The translations under genes and the position numbers were made by a program. The notes below the pieces were generated by a model. The model saw nothing but the letters and a program-made list of their open reading frames with translations. It made no database searches and had not been told where the DNA came from. Positions 35,582 through 44,319 of a stretch of 64,000 nt of DNA are shown here, piece after piece. Each line of letters starts with the position of its first letter. Position 1 is the first letter of the stretch. Origin of the DNA: Palsa-504 sp963739615 (GTDB lineage Bacteria; Actinomycetota; Actinomycetes; Streptosporangiales; Streptosporangiaceae); assembly GCA_963739615.1 (NCBI GenBank), contig CAVUBD010000027.1:186001-250000 (forward strand), read 5' to 3'.

Positions 35582-37696
35582 ATGGGTGCCAGCCAGATGA
35601 GCCTGCCCGCAGCCGACGGATCGCAACCGGGCGGTGAGCCTCCGCTACCGGACGAGCGTTACCTGGACCGCGAGGAAAGCTGGCTCCGGTTCAACGAGCG
35701 GGTACTGGAACTTGCGGAGGACGAGTCGATCCCGCTGCTCGAAAGAGTGCGGTTCCTGGCCATCTTCGCCACCAACCTGGACGAGTTCTTCATGGTCCGG
35801 GTGGCCGGGCTGATGCGAAGGATGGTGGCGGGCTTCCCGGTCGAAGGCACCGGGGTCCGGCTGCCCGGCCAGGTGCTCGGGAACACCCTGGAGCTGGCGG
35901 GTGAGCTGACGGTCAGGCACGCCAGGGCGTTCAGCGAGCGGATAAACCCCGAGCTGACCGAACACGGCATCGAGCTGCTGCGCTGGAAGGAGCTGTCCTC
36001 CAAAGAGCGCGAGACCCTGGGCGACCTGTTCAGGCAGCGCATCTACCCGGTCCTCACCCCGCTCGTGGTGGACCCGGCCCACCCGTTCCCCTTCATCTCC
36101 GGCCTGTCGCTCAACCTGGCCGTCCTGATCGCGGATCCGAGGACAGACGCCACCGTGTTCGCGCGGGTCAAGGTGCCGCCGCTGCTGCCGAGGTTCCTCG
36201 CGCTGTCACAGAACCGCTTCGTGCCGATCGAGGACGTCATCGCCGCGCACCTGGCTGACCTGTTCGGCGGGGTGGAGGTGATGGAGCATCACGCCTTCCG
36301 CGTCACCAGGATCAGGGACCTGGAGGTCGACGAGGACATCACGGAGAACCTGCTGCAGGCGATGGAGCGGGAGCTTGTCCGGCGCAGGTTCGAGCCCGCG
36401 GTCCGGCTCGAGGTCGAGGACACGATGTCGGCCGACGTGCTCGACAAGCTCGTCACCGAGCTCGGTATCGACAGCCGGGCCGTGTACCGCACCCCTGGAC
36501 CGCTTGACCTGAGCGGGCTTTCCGCCATCGCCGACCTGAACATCGGCGAGCTGCGGTACCCGGCGTTCGTTCCTTCGGCGCGGGCGATACCCGAAGAGAC
36601 TTCCATCTTCACCGCCGTCGCCGAACGTGACATCCTCGTCCATCACCCCTACGACTCGTTCGCCGCCTCGGTCGAGCGGCTGATCGAGGAGGCCGCCGAG
36701 GACCCCGGGGTACTCGCGATCAAGCAGACGCTGTACCGGACCAGCGGCCAGTCGCCGATCGTGGACGCGCTCATCGACGCCGCCGAGGCCGGCAAGCAGG
36801 TCGTGGTCGTGGTGGAGATCAAGGCCAGGTTTGATGAGCGCGCTAACATCGCCTGGGCCCGCAAGCTCGAGGAAGCGGGCTGCCACGTCGTCTACGGCTT
36901 CGTCGGCCTGAAGACGCACTGCAAGATGGCGCTGATCGTGCGTGAGGAACCCGACGGGACGCTGCGAAGGTACTGCCATCTGGGGACGGGGAACTATCAC
37001 CCGACCACCGCCCGGCTTTACGAGGACTTCGGCCTGCTCACCGCCGATCCTGCGGTCGGCGAGGACGTCACTGCCTTGTTCAACCACCTGACCGGGTACA
37101 GTCGCACGGGCTCCTACCGGCGGCTGCTTGTCGCGCCGGAATCGCTGCGCAACGGCATCGTGAGCCGGATCGACCGGCAGGCCGAGCGGCGGCGGTCCGG
37201 GCAGCCCGCCAGGATCGTGTTCAAGACCAACGCGCTGGTCGACGAGGTGGTCATCGACGCGCTCTACCGTGCTTCGCGGGCCGGGGTCACGGTTGACCTG
37301 TGGGTTCGCGGCATCTGCGCGCTGCGGGCCGGCCTTCCCGGCCTGTCCGACAACATCAGGGTCCGCAGCGTGCTCGGCCGGTTCCTCGAGCACTCCCGCG
37401 TGTACGCGTTCGGCGCCGGCGATGACGAGGACTCGCAGGTGTGGATCGGCAGCGCCGACATGATGCACAGGAACCTGGACCGCCGGGTGGAACTGCTCGT
37501 GCAGGTGACCGATCCCGGTCACCAGCGGCGGATACGCCGGGTGCTCGACCTCGGCATGGACGACGGAACCTCGTCCTGGTGGCTCAACGCGGACGGTTAC
37601 TGGGTCCGTCACAGCCGTGATGAGTCCGGGAAAGCGCGGCGGGACGTGCAGGAGACCCTGATCAGGGAACGGCGGGTCCGCTCGGCTGATGAATGA
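35582..37696 (+). CDS. ppk1: polyphosphate kinase 1
   Basis: Makes polyphosphate from ATP, reversibly, in stress and phosphate storage. 704 residues with all four PPK1 domains: N-terminal YLDREESWLRFNERVLELA and ATNLDEFFMVRVAGL; head domain TPLVVDPAHPFPFISGLSLNLAV; and two phospholipase-D-like C domains. The phosphorylated His is His446 in LKTHCKMALIV, and the second conserved His is His466 in CHLGTGNYHPTTARLYED. A Mg2+/ATP region DLWVRGICALRAGLPG follows. ATG 35582 is chosen because GGGGAG is ten bases upstream; ATG 35573 and TTG 35531 are alternatives. It overlaps the Nudix gene by eight bases. Confidence 0.96.
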   Translation: MGASQMSLPAADGSQPGGEPPLPDERYLDREESWLRFNERVLELAEDESIPLLERVRFLAIFATNLDEFFMVRVAGLMRRMVAGFPVEGTGVRLPGQVLGNTLELAGELTVRHARAFSERINPELTEHGIELLRWKELSSKERETLGDLFRQRIYPVLTPLVVDPAHPFPFISGLSLNLAVLIADPRTDATVFARVKVPPLLPRFLALSQNRFVPIEDVIAAHLADLFGGVEVMEHHAFRVTRIRDLEVDEDITENLLQAMERELVRRRFEPAVRLEVEDTMSADVLDKLVTELGIDSRAVYRTPGPLDLSGLSAIADLNIGELRYPAFVPSARAIPEETSIFTAVAERDILVHHPYDSFAASVERLIEEAAEDPGVLAIKQTLYRTSGQSPIVDALIDAAEAGKQVVVVVEIKARFDERANIAWARKLEEAGCHVVYGFVGLKTHCKMALIVREEPDGTLRRYCHLGTGNYHPTTARLYEDFGLLTADPAVGEDVTALFNHLTGYSRTGSYRRLLVAPESLRNGIVSRIDRQAERRRSGQPARIVFKTNALVDEVVIDALYRASRAGVTVDLWVRGICALRAGLPGLSDNIRVRSVLGRFLEHSRVYAFGAGDDEDSQVWIGSADMMHRNLDRRVELLVQVTDPGHQRRIRRVLDLGMDDGTSSWWLNADGYWVRHSRDESGKARRDVQETLIRERRVRSADE

Positions 37697-38627
37697 CGTC
37701 ATCCGCGCAGCCGGCGCGGTGCTATGGCGGTCCGCAGCGGACGCAGATCCGGCGGAGATCCTGCTGGTCCACCGGCCCAGCTACGACGACTGGTCGCTCC
37801 CCAAGGGCAAAAGCGAACCAGGCGAGCACGTCCTGCTCACCGCGGTGCGTGAGGTCCTGGAGGAAACCAGCGTGCGTCCCGTGCTCGGCCCGCGGCTGCC
37901 GGCCGTGGAATACCAGGTCGGCGACCTCCGCAAGCATACCGACTACTGGTCGGCGGTCAGCGTCGGCAGCCAGGCCGCGGCCAGCCACGAGGTGGACCAG
38001 GTGGCGTGGCTGCCGCTGCCGCAGGCCATCGGGCGGCTGAGCTACCCGCGTGACGCCGAGGTGGTCGCCGGGTTCAAGCCGCGGGAGACGGCGCCGCTGA
38101 TCTTGCTCAGGCACGCGTCGGCCGGGCAGAAGGAAGGCTGGCCGGCAGGCGATGAGTCGCGCCCGCTTGACGCCAAGGGCATGACGGACGCCCTGGTGCT
38201 GGCCAGGCTGCTGGCCTGCTTCGCTCCCCGCGCGCGGGTACTCAGTTCGCCGGCCGTGCGCTGCGTCGAGAGCGTCCGCCCTTACGCGGAGGGTTTCGGG
38301 GGGGCCGTCGAGGTTCAGGCCGCGCTGGCGCTTCCCGGCCGCTCCGGTGATCTTCCTTCAGCCCGAACGAGCGGTGGTGACACGCTCGGCGACCTGGTTC
38401 GTGATCTCGTGCGAGCCGGCCGCCCGGCGGTTTTGTGCCTGCACCGCGAAAACCTTCCGAAGGCGCTGGCGGCGGCGTGTTCGACGCTCGGCGCCGCTCC
38501 GCCAGAACCGCCAGAACCGCCAGAACCGCCAGAACCGCCGGATCCGTCGCTGTCCAAGGGCGGCTTCTGGGTAGCGCACATGGCCGGGGAGGAACTGGCC
38601 GCGCTGGAGCGCTACGGGCCCTCGTGA
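37689..38627 (+). CDS. Nudix hydrolase fused to histidine phosphatase domain (MutT1-like)
   Basis: 312 residues. Residues 5-135 form a Nudix domain with the box G40-x5-E46-x7-RE-x2-EE (GKSEPGEHVLLTAVREVLEE). Residues 140-300 form a histidine phosphatase with LLRHASAG. This two-domain layout is that of mycobacterial MutT1, which acts on 8-oxo-GTP/dGTP and diadenosine polyphosphates and also sits next to ppk1. A 9-bp repeat (x4) adds PPEPPEPPEPPE near residue 275. The start overlaps ppk1, so the two are co-translated, and the 3' end overlaps the convergent dedA by 16 bases. Confidence 0.9.
   Translation: MNDVIRAAGAVLWRSAADADPAEILLVHRPSYDDWSLPKGKSEPGEHVLLTAVREVLEETSVRPVLGPRLPAVEYQVGDLRKHTDYWSAVSVGSQAAASHEVDQVAWLPLPQAIGRLSYPRDAEVVAGFKPRETAPLILLRHASAGQKEGWPAGDESRPLDAKGMTDALVLARLLACFAPRARVLSSPAVRCVESVRPYAEGFGGAVEVQAALALPGRSGDLPSARTSGGDTLGDLVRDLVRAGRPAVLCLHRENLPKALAAACSTLGAAPPEPPEPPEPPEPPDPSLSKGGFWVAHMAGEELAALERYGPS
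38499..38534 (+). repeat. in-frame tandem repeat, 9 bp x 4
   Basis: Four exact copies of CCGCCAGAA, then CCGCCGGAT, encoding a Pro-Pro-Glu run inside the phosphatase domain of the MutT1-like protein. Confidence 0.92.
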
Positions 38628-39493
38628 CCTTCACGGGCGGCCGCGCGGGGGGGTTCCGCGACGGGGGAGCCGCTAGCGTGAGTGCCGTCCGCGGCGTCGC
38701 TGCCCGCAGCCTGGGCGTGGTCTGCAGCCTGGGCGTGGTCTGCAGCCTGGGCGTGGTCTGCAGCCTGGGTGTCCTCCGCATCGTGGTTGCCTTTCGCGGC
38801 GGGCGTCCTGCTGGCCTCGGCGGCGGCGGCTTTCCTGCGCCGCCTGCGCCGCAGGCGCCAGATGATGTACGCCACCAGCAGCACGCCGGCCGCGATGAGC
38901 GCGTAATTGGAGTACCGCGTGATGGCGTGGTAGATCGTGGTGATGTGGTTCCCTGCGAGGTAGCCGAGACTGACCCAGGTCCCCACCCAGAGGGCGGCGC
39001 CGAGCGCGTTGAAGGCGAGGAAGCGCAGCCACCGCATGCCGGTGATGCCGGCGATGATCCCGTTGGCCTGCCTCAGCCCTTCGATGAAGCGGGCGACCAC
39101 GATGATCTTGCCGCCGTGGTGGTCAAAGAAGTACTCAGCCTTATTCAGCCGCTCCTCGGTCAGGAAGATGTACTTGCCCCACCGCAGGGCCAGCGCGCGA
39201 CCGCCGAAATGGCCGATGGCGAAGCCGATGTTATCCCCGGCCACGGCCGCGATAAATCCCACCAGGCCGACCGCCACCACGTTGAGCCTGCCCGCGCCCG
39301 CGTATATCGCGGCGGCGATCAGTATGGTCTCGCCGGGCACAGGGATCCCGAAATCCTCGACCATGACCAGGAACAGTACGGCCCAGTAGCCATGCCTGAG
39401 GTAGGGCTCCACGACGTTGAGGAAGCCCGGCAGGTTCGGCGGCGGATTGCTTGCCAGCGCGGCAGTGACGGCTGTGAGCACCAGTGCGATCAT
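38612..39493 (-). CDS. DedA family membrane protein (VTT domain)
   Basis: 293 residues. DedA proteins move phospholipids or undecaprenyl phosphate across the membrane, as shown for some members. The signature FxVxEDxGIPVPGE is seen as FLVMVEDFGIPVPGETIL. The membrane-dipping motif is seen as IIVVARFIEGLRQANGIIAG, with the key Arg residues. About five hydrophobic segments are present. After a RLRRRRRRK stop-transfer run comes an 80-residue soluble tail with three exact AADHAQ repeats, unusual for the family. The start is near a GGATGATCGC context with no strong ribosome site. Confidence 0.92.
   Translation of the reverse strand: MIALVLTAVTAALASNPPPNLPGFLNVVEPYLRHGYWAVLFLVMVEDFGIPVPGETILIAAAIYAGAGRLNVVAVGLVGFIAAVAGDNIGFAIGHFGGRALALRWGKYIFLTEERLNKAEYFFDHHGGKIIVVARFIEGLRQANGIIAGITGMRWLRFLAFNALGAALWVGTWVSLGYLAGNHITTIYHAITRYSNYALIAAGVLLVAYIIWRLRRRRRRKAAAAEASRTPAAKGNHDAEDTQAADHAQAADHAQAADHAQAAGSDAADGTHASGSPVAEPPRAAAREGHEGP
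38706..38759 (-). repeat. in-frame tandem repeat, 18 bp x 3
   Basis: Three identical copies of GCAGCCTGGGCGTGGTCT (plus-strand reading) and a degenerate fourth, encoding AADHAQ in the DedA tail. Confidence 0.93.
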
Positions 39494-39513
39494 CCCTCGG
39501 CGTCGGCGATGAC

Positions 39514-40806
39514 CTACAGGGTATCCGTTTCGCTCTCCTGCGCACTTCGCAGCGCGCTGGCGATGGGGCCCGCAGTGAGCTGGATCTGCCAGGGCCTGGC
39601 GCCGTATCCCGCCAGCACGTCCGCCACGGTCTGCTCGTCACATGGCTGCGGTGGATCCCAGCTGAGCCTGCGTAGCGCGTCGGGTGAGAGCAGGTTTTCT
39701 GTGGGCACCTTGCTGCCTTCGGCGATAGCCGTAATGGTCGCGCGCGCCGCCGCCAGGCGGTCCGCGGCGACCGGGTCGCGCTCAGCCCAGCGGTGCGCAG
39801 GCGGGGGCCCGCTCAGTATCGCACTGCCGGTGGGCTCCGGCAGTTCGTCGTCGGCACTGGCCCGCGCCCGCGCGACCGAGGCCAGCCAGTCCCTCTCGTG
39901 CCGCCGCGCCTGACGGCCGGCGAAACCGGTGATCCTGGCCAGCTGCGCGTGGTTGGCCGGGAAGGACCTGGCCGCCTCGACGATGGCCGTGTCGGGCAGG
40001 ACGCGCCGCGGGGACAGGTCCGCGGCCTGGGCGGCCCTGTCCCTGGCCGTCCAGAGCTCGCGCACGACGGCGAGCCCGCGCCGGGACTGCACCCGGTGGA
40101 TGCCCGAAGTACGCCGCCAGGGGTCGGTCCGCGGCGCGGCGGGTCTGGCCGCGAGCACCGCTTCGAATTCCTGCCTGGCCCACTCCATCTTGCCCGCGGC
40201 GGTGAGCTCCGCGGCGAGGGCGTCCCGCAGCTCGACCAGTACCTCCACGTCGAGTGCTGCGTAGCGGAGCAGTTCCTCGCGCAGCGGGCGGGTCGACCAG
40301 TCGGCGGCCGAATGCCCCTTTTCCAGGTGAAAGCCGAGCACCTCCTCGACCAGCGTGCCCAGTGCCACCCGCGGGTAGCCGAGCAGGCGGCCGGCTAGCT
40401 CGGTGTCGAAGAGCTTGTGCGGCCGGAAGCCGATTTCGGCCAGGCACGGCAGGTCCTGTGACGCCGCATGCAGTACGGCCTCGGCGTCGCCCACGGCGGC
40501 GTCGATGCCTGACAGGTCAGGGCAGGCGATCGGGTCGATGAGCATCGTGCCTGCCCCGGCACGGCGGAGCTGGACTAGGTACGCACGCTGGCCGTAGCGG
40601 TAACCGGACGCCCGTTCGGCATCGACCGCTACGGGTCCTTCGCCCTTGGCTAGCCTGGCGGTGCTCTCGGCCAGGGCCGCGTCATTTTCGACGACCGGCG
40701 GCAGCCCGTCCCGGGGCTCTAGCAGCGGGACAACCCCGTGGACCTCTTCGCCCCCGTCCACTCCTCCGAATGCCTCAGGTCCCCCGACCTCACTGCCTGC
40801 GCTCAC
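39514..40806 (-). CDS. rnd: ribonuclease D family 3'-5' exonuclease with HRDC domains
   Basis: 430 residues. A DEDD exonuclease domain: VAVDAERASGYRYGQRAYLV (D-x-E), HAASQDLPCLAEIGF (Asp), and YAALDVEVLVELRDAL (Tyr/Asp of the third motif). HRDC-type helical domains follow at about 225-300 and later. It trims the 3' ends of tRNA and other stable RNAs. GTG 40806 is chosen because it overlaps the DUF3000 stop as GTGA, meaning coupled translation. The DUF3000-rnd pair is conserved in actinobacteria near hemE and dxs. Confidence 0.92.
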   Translation of the reverse strand: MSAGSEVGGPEAFGGVDGGEEVHGVVPLLEPRDGLPPVVENDAALAESTARLAKGEGPVAVDAERASGYRYGQRAYLVQLRRAGAGTMLIDPIACPDLSGIDAAVGDAEAVLHAASQDLPCLAEIGFRPHKLFDTELAGRLLGYPRVALGTLVEEVLGFHLEKGHSAADWSTRPLREELLRYAALDVEVLVELRDALAAELTAAGKMEWARQEFEAVLAARPAAPRTDPWRRTSGIHRVQSRRGLAVVRELWTARDRAAQAADLSPRRVLPDTAIVEAARSFPANHAQLARITGFAGRQARRHERDWLASVARARASADDELPEPTGSAILSGPPPAHRWAERDPVAADRLAAARATITAIAEGSKVPTENLLSPDALRRLSWDPPQPCDEQTVADVLAGYGARPWQIQLTAGPIASALRSAQESETDTL

Positions 40807-41495
40807 CCGCACCCCGGCTGCCGCAGTGCCCGCGTCCCCGGCGGTTCCAGGCCCGCCGCCGCAGACAGGCAATCGCACCAGGCCGCGATGTGCGCTGACA
40901 GGTCGAGCGTATCGAGGTCACCCTGGTCCGGTCCCAGCCCCCCGGACGGGGTGGATCCTCCGGGACCAGCCGGAGACCAGGAGGCGCGCAGTTCGAAGCC
41001 GGTCAGCGGAAGCTCGTCTCGCTTGGCGCCGAAACCTTCTGTGATGACCCTGGTGACCGTGCCGCTCGGCACCGCGTACCCGGGCACGCGCGCGTCCAGG
41101 GCCTCGGAAAGCCAGCTCCAGCCCACCTCGCCGAGCAGCGGATCAGCCGCGATCTCCGGATCCACCTCGGCGCGGATGTAGGCCACCAGCCGGAAGAAGC
41201 CGTCCCAGCCTTGCTGGCCATCTGGATCGTAGAGCAGGACCAGCCGCCCCCAGGCTACGTCCGCGTCGTCCCGCTGGACGGTAGCGGCGATGGCCGTGGC
41301 GTACGGTGCGAGTCGTTTCGGGGCCGGCACGTCCTCGAACTGCAGGTCCCGCCGGACCTGGGTATCCCGGCCCGCCATGAACGCGGCCGCGGCGGCGGCG
41401 AACGTCTCTTCCGCCAGCGATCCCGGCGCCCGTACCGGTGCGCCCGGAGCAGCCTGCGCCGCCCGGGCAGGAACGCGCGCGGGCGGCACCGCCAC
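40803..41495 (-). CDS. DUF3000 family protein
   Basis: 230 residues. The conserved part runs from about residue 50: QFEDVPAPKRLAPYATAIAA, GRLVLLYDPDGQQGWDGFFRLVAYIRAEVDPEIAADPLLGEV (in pieces), VGWSWLSEALDARVPGYAVPSGTVT and ELRASWSP. Function is unknown. The N terminus is Ala/Pro-rich. In the same frame a Lys/Pro/Ala-rich stretch (AGKPKRPRASKTPAGEPKTA) continues upstream to a TGA near 41640 without a start codon, so the annotated start may be too short or a frameshift may lie upstream. It is coupled to rnd by GTGA. Confidence 0.9.
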   Translation of the reverse strand: MAVPPARVPARAAQAAPGAPVRAPGSLAEETFAAAAAAFMAGRDTQVRRDLQFEDVPAPKRLAPYATAIAATVQRDDADVAWGRLVLLYDPDGQQGWDGFFRLVAYIRAEVDPEIAADPLLGEVGWSWLSEALDARVPGYAVPSGTVTRVITEGFGAKRDELPLTGFELRASWSPAGPGGSTPSGGLGPDQGDLDTLDLSAHIAAWCDCLSAAAGLEPPGTRALRQPGCG

Positions 41496-41876
41496 CCGCA
41501 GCGGCGCGGCGGCACTGCCCAGCGGCGCTGGGGTCGCCTGGGCCGTCTTCGGCTCGCCTGCCGGCGTCTTCGACGCCCTCGGCCTCTTGGGCTTGCCCGC
41601 GGGAGTTCCGGGTACGGCGACCGCGCGGGCCCGGCCGGCGTGTCAGGCGCTGTCATCGCGTCAGCCGCGGTCGCGGTGCCGGGTACCGTACCCGATCGCC
41701 GGGGCGCGCGTGCCCGCGTGGCGCGCCGCTTCTCTGGCCCGTCAGCTGACCTCATAACCCGAGCGTACGTGTCTGTCATCCGCTTCTCACGCAGCGCCAA
41801 TTAGTTTCATGCCGAAACACTGGTGTTTCATGCTATTCGCCGTGACTTAAACTTCGGTCCAGACTTGACCAGGAAC
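41496..41876. other. gap of about 380 bp without an assigned gene
   Basis: No convincing gene. The part next to DUF3000 keeps that gene's frame open on the minus strand to a TGA near 41640, with linker-like Lys/Pro/Ala composition. A second minus-strand frame starts MTAPDTPAGPARSPYPELP and might once have joined it. The rest (41760-41876) is less GC-rich and probably holds the DUF3000 promoter; no clear box is identified. Confidence 0.5.
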
Positions 41877-42092
41877 TCACGCCGCCCAAGCGCCGTCATT
41901 CCCGCTCGGGGCGCTGGTGCGCGCCGGATCGCCGAGGGGAAGGCCGATGATGAGCGCCTCGCCACATTGCGTGCAGCCCCATTCCTGGCAGTGGCCTTCC
42001 GGTGCGTCCGGGCAGCTGGCAGGCTCCGCATGGAACTGCTCGAATAGCCGCTCTTCGCTGCATCCGGTGCAGTACCTGCTCAGGTGCGTCAT
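41877..42092 (-). CDS. small zinc-ribbon-like protein
   Basis: 71 residues: MTHLSRYCTGCSEERLFEQFH, then CPDAPEGHCQEWGCTQCGEALIIG. The CxxC, C-x6-C and CxxC pattern suggests a zinc ribbon. ATG 42092 has AAGGAGG eight bases upstream, one of the best ribosome sites in the window, which supports translation of this short gene. No family is recognised. It is divergent from hemE, and a small protein of this kind near hemE would be worth comparing across actinobacteria. The role is unknown. Confidence 0.75.
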   Translation of the reverse strand: MTHLSRYCTGCSEERLFEQFHAEPASCPDAPEGHCQEWGCTQCGEALIIGLPLGDPARTSAPSGNDGAWAA

Positions 42093-42217
42093 CCTGGCGA
42101 CCTCCTTGTCGCGGTGCATCTATGGGATGCTAGAGGGGAGTTGATCGAGGTTGATGCCGATAGTGGCACGCTCTTGCGCTGATTCGTGGGATCTCAGACG
42201 GCGTGTCTCCCCTCGGC

Positions 42218-42223
42218 TACCGT
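42218..42223 (+). promoter_or_regulatory. predicted -10 box (TACCGT) for hemE
   Basis: TACCGT, six bases, then ATG-TGA (42230-42235), a start codon followed at once by a stop. hemE itself starts at GTG 42249. Transcription from here would give a 19-base leader beginning with a start-stop pair. Confidence 0.4.
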
Positions 42224-42248
42224 GTGGTGATGTGAGACGATCCCTGAC

Positions 42249-43295
42249 GTGACCGTGAGCCAGTTGAAGTCCCCTTTCCTGCTTGCCTGCCGGCGAGAGC
42301 CAGTTCCGCATACGCCCATCTGGTTCATGCGGCAAGCGGGCCGGTCGCTGCCCGAGTACCGGAAGCTTCGCGAGGGCATCTCGATGCTGGACTCGTGTAC
42401 TCGTCCCGAGCTGATCACCGAGATCACCCTGCAGCCGCTGCGCCGGTACGACGTGGACGCGGCCATCTTGTTCAGCGACATCGTGGTACCGCTGCGTGCG
42501 GTGGGCATCGATGTCGACATCAAGACCGGAATCGGCCCGGTGGTCGCAAGTCCCCTGCGAACGCCGGCGGACCTGGCCCGGCTGCACCCGCTCGATCCTG
42601 ATGACGTGCCCTACGTGACCGAGGCGGTGCGGTCGCTAGTGGCTGAGCTGGGCGACTGCCCGCTGATCGGCTTCGCGGGCGGGCCGTTCACCCTCGCGTC
42701 CTATCTGGTGGAGGGAGGCCCCTCCAAGAACCACGACAAGACCAAGGCGCTGATGTACGGCGATCCCGAGCTGTGGCACGCTCTGCTCGGCCGGCTCGCC
42801 GACATCGCTATCTCGTTCCTCCAGATCCAGGTGGCGGCGGGCGCCTCGGCGGTGCAGTTGTTCGATTCGTGGGTCGGCGCGGTCAGCCCGGACGACTACC
42901 GGCACGCGATCTTGCCGCACACCAGCCGGATTTTCGCCGCGCTTCGGTCGGCTGGGGTGCCGCGCATACACTTCGGGGTCGGCACGGGTGAGCTGCTCGG
43001 GCTGATGGGGGAGGCCGGCGCCAACGTGGTCGGGGTCGACTGGCGCATCCCGCTTGACGAGGCGGTCCGGCGGGTGGAGCCAGGGAAGGCACTGCAAGGC
43101 AACCTTGACCCGGCGGTCCTGCTCGCTCCCTGGGAGGTCGTCGAGGAGCGGGCCAGGGACGTGATCGCCCGGGGACGCACGGCCGAGGGACACGTGTTCA
43201 ACCTGGGACATGGTGTTCTGCCGGAAACCGACCCTGCCGTCTTGGCCAGGCTCGCCGAGCTAGTACACGTCGAGTCGGCCCACGCGCCCGCCTGA
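42249..43295 (+). CDS. hemE: uroporphyrinogen decarboxylase
   Basis: Converts uroporphyrinogen III to coproporphyrinogen III, the branch point into the coproporphyrin haem route. 348 residues with TPIWFMRQAGRSLPEYR, the catalytic Asp region ILFSDIVVPLRAVG, PLIGFAGGPFTLASYLVEG, LFDSWVGAVSP and HVFNLGHGVLPETDP, all family hallmarks. GTG 42249 and GTG 42255 are both possible; neither has a strong ribosome site. The other late haem genes, cgoX and chdC, follow within 5 kb, and cpfC is at 7.7 kb. Confidence 0.96.
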   Translation: MTVSQLKSPFLLACRREPVPHTPIWFMRQAGRSLPEYRKLREGISMLDSCTRPELITEITLQPLRRYDVDAAILFSDIVVPLRAVGIDVDIKTGIGPVVASPLRTPADLARLHPLDPDDVPYVTEAVRSLVAELGDCPLIGFAGGPFTLASYLVEGGPSKNHDKTKALMYGDPELWHALLGRLADIAISFLQIQVAAGASAVQLFDSWVGAVSPDDYRHAILPHTSRIFAALRSAGVPRIHFGVGTGELLGLMGEAGANVVGVDWRIPLDEAVRRVEPGKALQGNLDPAVLLAPWEVVEERARDVIARGRTAEGHVFNLGHGVLPETDPAVLARLAELVHVESAHAPA

Positions 43296-43329
43296 GCCGC
43301 TCCGCCCGGGCGCCGGACCGGCAGGCTGT

Positions 43330-44262
43330 TCAGGGTGTCCAGCGAGCGACGAAGCCCAGGTAACGTTCGGTGATCCTCTTCCGTGCCTCGGTGCGCGCGG
43401 CGTCGTCCTTATCGGACGCCTCGTACTTGCTCACCACGTATTCCCAGATGCTGCGCCCGATCGCGAAGCCGACGAACGCCTCGACCTGGCTGGCCACCTC
43501 GAGCCAGCGGTCGAGCCGCTCGGCGGGGGCATCGCGGCCCAGCACGATCAAGTCAGCGGCACGGCCGTCTGCCTGGGCCTGCTCGGCTACCTGCTGCGCC
43601 GCGTCGACCGTCTCCAGGCCTTCGACCTTCCATAGCGCGGGCTCGATACCGTATGCTTGATTGTCGGCGATAACCTGCGCGACGAGGCCGGGACGGATGT
43701 CACGGTCATAGGCGGCGCTGTCATGGCCCGCCCGATCGAGCTGAGTGTCAGTGGCGGGCACGAGCAGTTCGTAGAGCAGCGGCACGCCCGCATCCCGCAA
43801 GCCGGCGCCGACGTGCGCGAGCCCGGCGAACTGCTCCTTACGCCGGGCGGCGTCGAATTCAGGGTTATCGCGGACAAGCACCTTGGCGTAGTCGGGCTTG
43901 ACGGCTTCGACATGCTCGAGCCACTGATCGCCCCATTCCAGCGTGAACCAGTCGTGCCCGCTGGCTTCGACCGGCACCGCGAGCACCATCGGCTGCCCGC
44001 TCCTTCGGGCCGCTTCGGTGACCTCCTGGCCGTACCGCTCGTCCACGAGCACTCCGATGCGCCCGGAGGTTACCGACGGAACGGCCGCCTGCAGGCCTTC
44101 GAAGATGAGCTGCTTAGCGGCCTTCATCGCCGCGACCTGACTGGGGTTGGGGCGATCGTCCTTGACGTTGAACAAGGTCTTGCCGAACGATTCGCGGTGA
44201 TCCATGGCCAAGATGCACAGCGGATCATCGTGCCGCGGCTGCCAACCCGAATTGCCTGTCAT
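43330..44262 (-). CDS. DUF2090 family aldolase (IolC C-terminal domain-like)
   Basis: 310-residue TIM-barrel protein. DUF2090 is the C-terminal domain of some IolC proteins and is related to 2-deoxy-5-keto-gluconate-6-phosphate aldolase of inositol breakdown. It has DPLCILAMDHRESFGKTLF, GVLVDERYGQEVTEAAR, MVLAVPVEASGHDWF, LLYELLVPATDTQLD and GIEPALWKVEGLE. The catalytic Lys is probably in the KPDYAKVLVR or ALWKVEG block. It stands alone, with no other iol gene nearby. ATG 44262 is chosen because TACCGT ends seven bases before it; GTG 44271 is the alternative. Confidence 0.85.
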   Translation of the reverse strand: MTGNSGWQPRHDDPLCILAMDHRESFGKTLFNVKDDRPNPSQVAAMKAAKQLIFEGLQAAVPSVTSGRIGVLVDERYGQEVTEAARRSGQPMVLAVPVEASGHDWFTLEWGDQWLEHVEAVKPDYAKVLVRDNPEFDAARRKEQFAGLAHVGAGLRDAGVPLLYELLVPATDTQLDRAGHDSAAYDRDIRPGLVAQVIADNQAYGIEPALWKVEGLETVDAAQQVAEQAQADGRAADLIVLGRDAPAERLDRWLEVASQVEAFVGFAIGRSIWEYVVSKYEASDKDDAARTEARKRITERYLGFVARWTP

Positions 44263-44269
44263 GCCCGGC

Positions 44270-44275
44270 ACGGTA
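44270..44275 (-). promoter_or_regulatory. predicted -10 box (TACCGT), leaderless DUF2090 gene
   Basis: TACCGT, seven bases, ATG 44262. No ribosome site is present. Confidence 0.5.
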
Positions 44276-44319
44276 CCCGACCCTGGCCATGGCCAGTACC
44301 AGCCGGGGCGGGCGGGCCG

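Noticed and set aside
36206..37702. 498-codon open frame antisense to ppk1
   Set aside because: Mirror of a conserved gene; His/Arg/Gly-rich composition and no domain.
41211..41804. 197-codon plus-strand ORF opposite DUF3000
   Set aside because: Antisense to the conserved DUF3000 region; no motif or ribosome site.
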